Part shown: in pieces, positions 4,514 to 7,893 of the stretch
How positions within the stretch are numbered: position 1 is the stretch's first letter
How the letters are laid out: each line of letters opens with the position of its first letter
From: an uncultured Campylobacter sp.
GTDB lineage: Bacteria; Campylobacterota; Campylobacteria; Campylobacterales; Campylobacteraceae
NCBI RefSeq assembly: GCF_938045625.1
Contig: NZ_CALIAV010000021.1
Span: forward strand, 1 to 7,893
DNA length: 7,893 nt
Reading direction: 5' to 3'
Translations under genes and position numbers: made by a program
Notes under the pieces: generated by a model
What the model was told of the DNA's origin: nothing
What the model saw: the letters and a program-made list of their open reading frames with translations, nothing else
Databases searched by the model: none

Positions 4514-6466
4514 ATGAACAATCTGAGCATAAAACTTAAAATTTTAGTCATAGCTCTAGTCGGACTAATAGGTCTTGGTATCATTAGCGCCTATATGCTA
4601 AACGGTATTATCAAAACTCGCGATAAAGCCGATTACAGCGAGCGAATCGTCGATACGATCATAAATCAAAACGACTTCATTCACGAGATGCAAAAAGAGC
4701 GCGGTTTTAGCTCCGGAGTGCTAGCCGGGGGAGATAATGCTAAACTCGTGGCTCAGCGCAAGAACGTGGATGCGGCGCTTGAGAAGCTTGCGGAAAAGAA
4801 CGAAATAGCTTCAGAGATAGCTAGCATTCGCTCGGGCGTAGATCAAAGGAGCGGCGATAATCTAATCGGACGTATAACTAAAATACTAAGAAAAGAGGTA
4901 ATCGCTATAAACGGGTATAGTGATAAACTAGAGCCTAGCCTCGTTGATGATTTAGAACGCATTATTATCGTCGGGGAGATAAAGGAATCGTTTGGTATCT
5001 TACGCGCTACGCTAAACGGAGTTTTTACTAAAAAAAGTATAAGCAAAGAAGACTACAACAAAGTAGTCGCCCTAAATAGCGTAATCAATAAATTTATGCA
5101 GGATTTCGACGATTACAATCCAAAAGAATTTAGCGCTGAATTTGATACTATCGCTAGAAAAAAGGCGGACTTTAATGATGCGATGAACATCATCAAAAAC
5201 GTAGTCGCTACCGAGGATATATCATACGACCCCGCGACTTGGTTCTCAAAAATAACTCTATCTATAGATGCGATGAGGGAGCTAGAGCTAAAGCTATTAA
5301 GCGATATGAAAAATGCAGCCTCGCAGGTAAAAAGTGAAGTGACGGCACAGCTCGTATTTAGCGGTATTGTTATCGCCGTGTGCGTGCTTTTGATGTTGCT
5401 GGCTTCTATCATAATCGGTAAAAATTTAATCTCAGGTATTGATCAGACTAAAAACGGCCTTGTGAGATTTTTCGAATTTTTAAACAATAAAACCGACAAA
5501 GCCGAAACGTTAGAGCGCAGCGGAAGCGATGAGATCGGACAGATGAGTGCGCTAATAAACGAAAATATCAGGCAAATCGAGGCAAATCTCGCCGAGCAAA
5601 ATAGCTTCATAAAAGAGGCCAACGCGTTTGTAGGGCAGATAGGCAGGGGCAACTATGTAGCCCAGCTAAACGCCGACACCTCAAATCCGGCTCTTAGCCA
5701 GCTAAAACAGACATTTAAAGATCTACAAGTCGCGCTAAAACAAGCCATAGCCACAAGCGGCGACGAGGTCTTAAATTTGCTCGAAAGCTTTAAAAATCAG
5801 GATTTTACAAAAAGGCTTGACGACGAAGGCAAAGTAGCTGCCGGTATCAATGCTTTAGGCGAAGAGATAGCCGGTATGCTAAGGGCAAATTTAGAGCAGG
5901 CGCATACGCTTGAAGAAAAGGCCGAGTTTTTAGCTCGCTCGATGCAGCAAGTCACGCAAGGCGCTAATTCGCAGGCTAATTCTCTCCAAGAAAGCGCTGC
6001 GGCAGTTGAGGAGATGAGTAGCTCTATGAACGCTATCAGCCAAAAGGCCGAAGACGTAACGCGCCAAAGCGAGGAGATCAAAAACATCATCGTCATCATC
6101 CGCGATATCGCCGATCAGACAAACTTGCTAGCGCTTAACGCAGCCATCGAAGCAGCGCGCGCAGGCGAACACGGTAGAGGCTTTGCGGTCGTGGCTGATG
6201 AGGTTCGCAAACTAGCCGAACGTACGCAAAAATCTCTCGGCGAAATCGAAGCCAACGCAAACGTGCTAGCTCAAAGCATCAATGAGATGAGTGAAAGTAT
6301 CAGGGAGCAAAGCGAAGCTATCAATATGATAAATCAAGGCGTAGCCGAGGTTGATGAGCTCACCAAACAAAACGTCAGGGTCGCAAACGATACGAGCGTC
6401 GTAACCGCCGAGGTAGACAGTATGGCAAAGGCGATCGTAGAAGACGTAAGACGTAAGAAATTTTAA
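4514..6466 (+). CDS. Methyl-accepting chemotaxis protein with NIT-type sensor domain
   Basis: A 650-residue transmembrane chemoreceptor. Order: short cytoplasmic tail, TM1 (about 9-29), periplasmic helical domain (about 32-278), TM2 (about 280-302), HAMP (about 303-355), a second HAMP-like segment (about 370-460), then the coiled-coil signalling domain. The periplasmic part carries HEMQKERGFSSG (57-68), the signature of the NIT domain, known from nitrate/nitrite sensors such as NasR, so the ligand may be a small anion, though this is not certain. The highly conserved hairpin tip that binds CheA and CheW is at about 529-573 (IADQTNLLALNAAIEAARAG and onward). The C-terminus is EDVRRKKF, without an NWETF-type CheR/CheB tether. 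The start is set by a very strong AAGGAGG (4503-4509) that overlaps the hemE stop codon. A hairpin region follows the stop. Confidence 0.93.
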   Translation: MNNLSIKLKILVIALVGLIGLGIISAYMLNGIIKTRDKADYSERIVDTIINQNDFIHEMQKERGFSSGVLAGGDNAKLVAQRKNVDAALEKLAEKNEIASEIASIRSGVDQRSGDNLIGRITKILRKEVIAINGYSDKLEPSLVDDLERIIIVGEIKESFGILRATLNGVFTKKSISKEDYNKVVALNSVINKFMQDFDDYNPKEFSAEFDTIARKKADFNDAMNIIKNVVATEDISYDPATWFSKITLSIDAMRELELKLLSDMKNAASQVKSEVTAQLVFSGIVIAVCVLLMLLASIIIGKNLISGIDQTKNGLVRFFEFLNNKTDKAETLERSGSDEIGQMSALINENIRQIEANLAEQNSFIKEANAFVGQIGRGNYVAQLNADTSNPALSQLKQTFKDLQVALKQAIATSGDEVLNLLESFKNQDFTKRLDDEGKVAAGINALGEEIAGMLRANLEQAHTLEEKAEFLARSMQQVTQGANSQANSLQESAAAVEEMSSSMNAISQKAEDVTRQSEEIKNIIVIIRDIADQTNLLALNAAIEAARAGEHGRGFAVVADEVRKLAERTQKSLGEIEANANVLAQSINEMSESIREQSEAINMINQGVAEVDELTKQNVRVANDTSVVTAEVDSMAKAIVEDVRRKKF

Positions 6467-6474
6467 GTTATTTT

Positions 6475-6504
6475 GGCGGTTTCTTATTTTGCGCAGGAAC
6501 CGTC
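6475..6504 (+). other. Hairpin just after the chemoreceptor stop codon
   Basis: GGCGGTTTC (6475-6483) pairs with GGAACCGTC (6496-6504) as a 9-bp stem with two G-U pairs and a 12-base loop. It starts 9 bases after the stop codon but has no T-run (AAATTTGAC follows), so it is better viewed as an mRNA 3'-end or processing structure than as an intrinsic terminator. Confidence 0.45.
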
Positions 6505-6586
6505 AAATTTGACTTTATGTATGATTTTTGAAGTTAACATAAAGCAAAATTTGAGTGAAACTAAATTTTCGAATTTTGCTTTATGT
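6504..6586. repeat. Three 17-bp repeats in alternating orientation, 33 bp apart
   Basis: Copies of CAAATTTTGCTTTATGT: forward at 6504-6520 (15 of 17), reverse at 6537-6553 (taken as reference) and forward at 6570-6586 (16 of 17). The starts are exactly 33 bp apart, about three helical turns. The middle copy is complementary to both neighbours, so an RNA crossing the region could form hairpin 6504-6520/6537-6553 or hairpin 6537-6553/6570-6586, but not both. The rest of the 269-bp gap (6467-6735) holds a hairpin at 6475-6504, a -10 box at 6704-6709 and otherwise plain AT-rich sequence. Confidence 0.65.
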
Positions 6587-6591
6587 CTTTT
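6537..6591 (+). terminator. Long hairpin, likely terminator of the hemE-chemoreceptor unit
   Basis: ACATAAAGCAAAATT (6537-6551) and AATTTTGCTTTATGT (6572-6586) are a perfect 15-bp inverted repeat. The stem can extend by four more pairs (two of them G-U) to a 12-base loop. CTTTT follows at once. The stem is AT-rich and the T-run short, so efficiency is uncertain, but its place after the last gene of the unit fits a terminator. The left arm has a second possible partner at 6504-6520. Confidence 0.55.
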
Positions 6592-6703
6592 AAAAAGCTT
6601 TTGTATGGTAGATGAATCTCGTTTTAAAATTTGCTACCAGGTCGTATTAAATTTGAATACTTTTCTTGTTATCTGCTTTAATAAAATTTATCCTCGCTTT
6701 TAG

Positions 6704-6709
6704 TATAAT
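6704..6709 (+). promoter_or_regulatory. Probable -10 box for the radical SAM gene
   Basis: TATAAT in the context TTTTAGTATAATCG, 27 bases before the ATG at 6736. No clear -35 box lies 17 bases upstream (ATAAAA), as is common in Campylobacter. The predicted start near 6716 places the hairpins at 6504-6586 outside this transcript. Confidence 0.6.
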
Positions 6710-6735
6710 CGCACATCTTAAATTTAGGAAAATCA

Positions 6736-7641
6736 ATGCAAATCGTATTTGGTCCCGTTAGCTCGCGCAGGTTTGGCGTTTCGCTGGGCGTCGATCTATC
6801 GCCAGCGCAAAAGTGCTGTAACTTTGACTGCGTTTACTGTGAACTCACGGCGGCAAAACCCGTCGCGGAGATAGAAAATTCGCCTAGCGTAGAGCAAGTA
6901 ATCGCCGAGGTGAAGGCCACACTTGCCGTGCATCCGCATATCGACGTCATCACGCTCACGGCAAACGGCGAACCGACGCTCTACCCGGATCTGGCGCGGC
7001 TAGTAAGCGAGCTAAATTTGATAAAAGGTCCCGCCAAAACTCTCATCCTCTCAAACGGCTCAGGCGTGCTTAACCCTCAAATTTGCGAGGCGCTAAAGGG
7101 GCTTGATATCGTCAAATTTAGCCTTGATAGCGCGGTGCAAAAGACCTTTGCTAGGATCGACCGCTCGGGCGATAATATCGATGTTGGCGAGCTGGTGGCC
7201 ACGATGGCTAAATTTAGGCGAGAATTTAAAGGCGAGCTAGTGCTTGAAATCCTGGTCGTAAAAGGATTAAACGACACGAAAGCTGAATTTGAAGCGCTAA
7301 ATGCGGCGATAAATCAAATTTTGCCCGCTCGCGTGGATATAAGTACAATCGATCGACCGCCCGCATACCCGGTAAAAGGCGTGAGCCGTGAGCTCCTATA
7401 TGAGCTTGCGCAGCAAATTTCCGGCGTGCCGTGCGTCATAGCATCGGCAAAATACGGCGATGAAAAACTTGAGTTTAGCAAAGAGGGGCTGCTAGAGCTG
7501 GTAAAACGCCGCCCGCAAAGCGAAAATGACGTAATAAATAGTTTTTCTGAAGGTTCGAAGCAAAATTTACTGGAGCTTTTGGTTGGTGGAAAGATAAAAA
7601 TAGTAAATGCGGCGGGGACTAAATTTTACCGACTTGCGTGA
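6736..7641 (+). CDS. Radical SAM protein of the COG0731-like group with C-terminal winged helix
   Basis: A 301-residue cytoplasmic protein. The radical SAM cluster motif is C-x3-C-x2-C at Cys28, Cys32 and Cys35 (CNFDCVYCE), preceded by GPVSSRRFGVSLGVDLSP (6-23), an N-terminal signature of this group. NGEPTLYPDL (about 78-87) is the SAM-binding 'GE' segment and LILSNGSG (about 102-109) a barrel strand. The core would hold a [4Fe-4S] cluster that cleaves S-adenosylmethionine to a radical. Residues from about 250 (LLELVKRRPQSENDV) to the end (VNAAGTKFYRLA) look like a small winged helix-turn-helix added to the barrel. The group is named after TYW1-like Fe-S oxidoreductases, but the bacterial members have no settled substrate that I can name. 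The ATG has TAGGAA upstream and a TATAAT at 6704. It appears to be a single-gene unit, closed by a terminator that overlaps its last codons. Confidence 0.88.
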   Translation: MQIVFGPVSSRRFGVSLGVDLSPAQKCCNFDCVYCELTAAKPVAEIENSPSVEQVIAEVKATLAVHPHIDVITLTANGEPTLYPDLARLVSELNLIKGPAKTLILSNGSGVLNPQICEALKGLDIVKFSLDSAVQKTFARIDRSGDNIDVGELVATMAKFRREFKGELVLEILVVKGLNDTKAEFEALNAAINQILPARVDISTIDRPPAYPVKGVSRELLYELAQQISGVPCVIASAKYGDEKLEFSKEGLLELVKRRPQSENDVINSFSEGSKQNLLELLVGGKIKIVNAAGTKFYRLA

Positions 7642-7668
7642 TTTTGCGGTAAAATTTACTCTTTTTTT
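7620..7668 (+). terminator. Intrinsic terminator overlapping the end of the radical SAM gene
   Basis: TAAATTTTACCG (7620-7631) and CGGTAAAATTTA (7647-7658) form a perfect 12-bp stem; the 15-base loop contains the TGA stop codon (7639-7641), and seven T residues follow at 7662-7668. The left arm encodes part of the protein's last residues (TKFYRLA). Confidence 0.85.
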
Positions 7669-7709
7669 CTACTAATTTTTTGATATCCAAAAATTTAAGG
7701 TAAAATTTA

Positions 7710-7738
7710 TTGACAAACGATGTTTTTTTGCCTATAAT
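7710..7738 (+). promoter_or_regulatory. Full-consensus sigma-70 promoter of tRNA-Asn
   Basis: TTGACA (7710-7715), 17 bases, TATAAT (7733-7738): a perfect consensus promoter, stronger than the others here and suited to a stable RNA gene. The predicted start near 7745 gives a 5' leader of about 13 bases, to be cut by RNase P. GGTAAAATTTA, the arm of the preceding terminator, is repeated at 7699-7709 directly before the -35 box. Confidence 0.85.
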
Positions 7739-7757
7739 ACAACTTCTTTTAAAACGT

Positions 7758-7832
7758 TCCGGATTAGCTCAGCGGTAGAGTAGTCGGCTGTTAACCGATT
7801 GGTCGCTGGTTCGAATCCAGCATCCGGAGCCA
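7758..7832 (+). tRNA. tRNA-Asn (anticodon GUU)
   Basis: A complete 75-base cloverleaf with encoded CCA. The acceptor stem TCCGGAT (7758-7764) pairs with ATCCGGA (7822-7828), followed by discriminator G and CCA (7830-7832). The D stem begins GCTC with loop AGCGGTA. The anticodon stem GTCGG/CCGAT has one G-U pair and the loop CTGTTAA places GTT at 7790-7792, which reads AAC and AAU. The T arm is GCTGG-TTCGAAT-CCAGC. Downstream DNA to the window end (7833-7893) shows no gene; TTTTT at 7850-7854 may mark the transcript end. Confidence 0.97.
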
Positions 7833-7893
7833 TCTATGCTAAAAAATCCTTTTTAAATCCCGATTTTATCGATATTTCAAGAGCTTTAAGTTT

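Noticed and set aside
6504..6586. 33-bp-spaced repeats as a degenerate CRISPR array
   Set aside because: The copies alternate in orientation and there are only three; no cas genes are near. CRISPR repeats are in the same orientation.
6473..6703. Open frame of 76 codons between the chemoreceptor and the radical SAM gene
   Set aside because: It begins at a TTG with no ribosome site, runs through the hairpins and repeats, ends just before the -10 box, and its product has no recognisable domain or normal composition.
7758..7832. tRNA-Asn 3' end as an integration (att) site of a mobile island
   Set aside because: The window ends 61 bases later; no integrase or second copy of the tRNA 3' end is visible.

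Overview
The window looks like chromosomal DNA from a Campylobacter (Epsilonproteobacteria), probably one of the higher-GC oral or gut species such as the C. showae / C. rectus / C. curvus group. This rests on the frequent AAATTT/AAAATTTT words, the strong AAGGAG ribosome sites, the TATAAT -10 boxes with often poor -35 boxes, and the protein types (HemE, and a chemoreceptor ending in the EDVRRKKF-type tail common in this group). The species is an inference from composition, not from a database match.

Layout. On the minus strand at the left edge are the start of a cation diffusion facilitator (zinc/cobalt-type metal efflux) gene, cut by the window edge, and a 44-residue orphan minigene (157-291) with its own promoter and terminator. 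Divergent from these, on the plus strand, is a small redox-type module: a cupin protein (458-832), an atypical SDR NAD(P)-binding protein (876-1511) and a YwnA-like Rrf2 regulator (1592-2014). The cupin promoter is a near-perfect sigma-70 site. It carries two copies of a 7-9-7 dyad (GTTGTAA-N9-TTACAAC), one covering the -35 box and one just after the predicted transcription start, which is the layout of a repressed promoter. The Rrf2 protein, or another regulator elsewhere, is the candidate repressor.

Next come a dicarboxylate/amino-acid:cation symporter closely like GltPh but with NMNGT in place of NMDGT (2134-3432), uroporphyrinogen decarboxylase hemE (3481-4503), and a NIT-domain methyl-accepting chemotaxis protein (4514-6466) whose ribosome site overlaps the hemE stop codon. 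These three probably form one transcription unit, possibly with an extra hemE promoter.

A 269-bp gap (6467-6735) then holds the most unusual DNA structure here: three copies of a 17-bp motif in alternating orientation, starting exactly 33 bp apart. The middle copy can pair with either neighbour, giving mutually exclusive hairpins. A radical SAM protein with a probable C-terminal winged helix follows (6736-7641), ending in a terminator whose stem reaches back into its last codons. The last gene is tRNA-Asn(GUU) (7758-7832), driven by a full-consensus TTGACA-17-TATAAT promoter. I see no mobile element or CRISPR array. Most genes are ordinary; the points worth checking are the two-operator redox module, the symporter's sodium-site substitution, the 33-bp-phased repeats and the orphan minigene.
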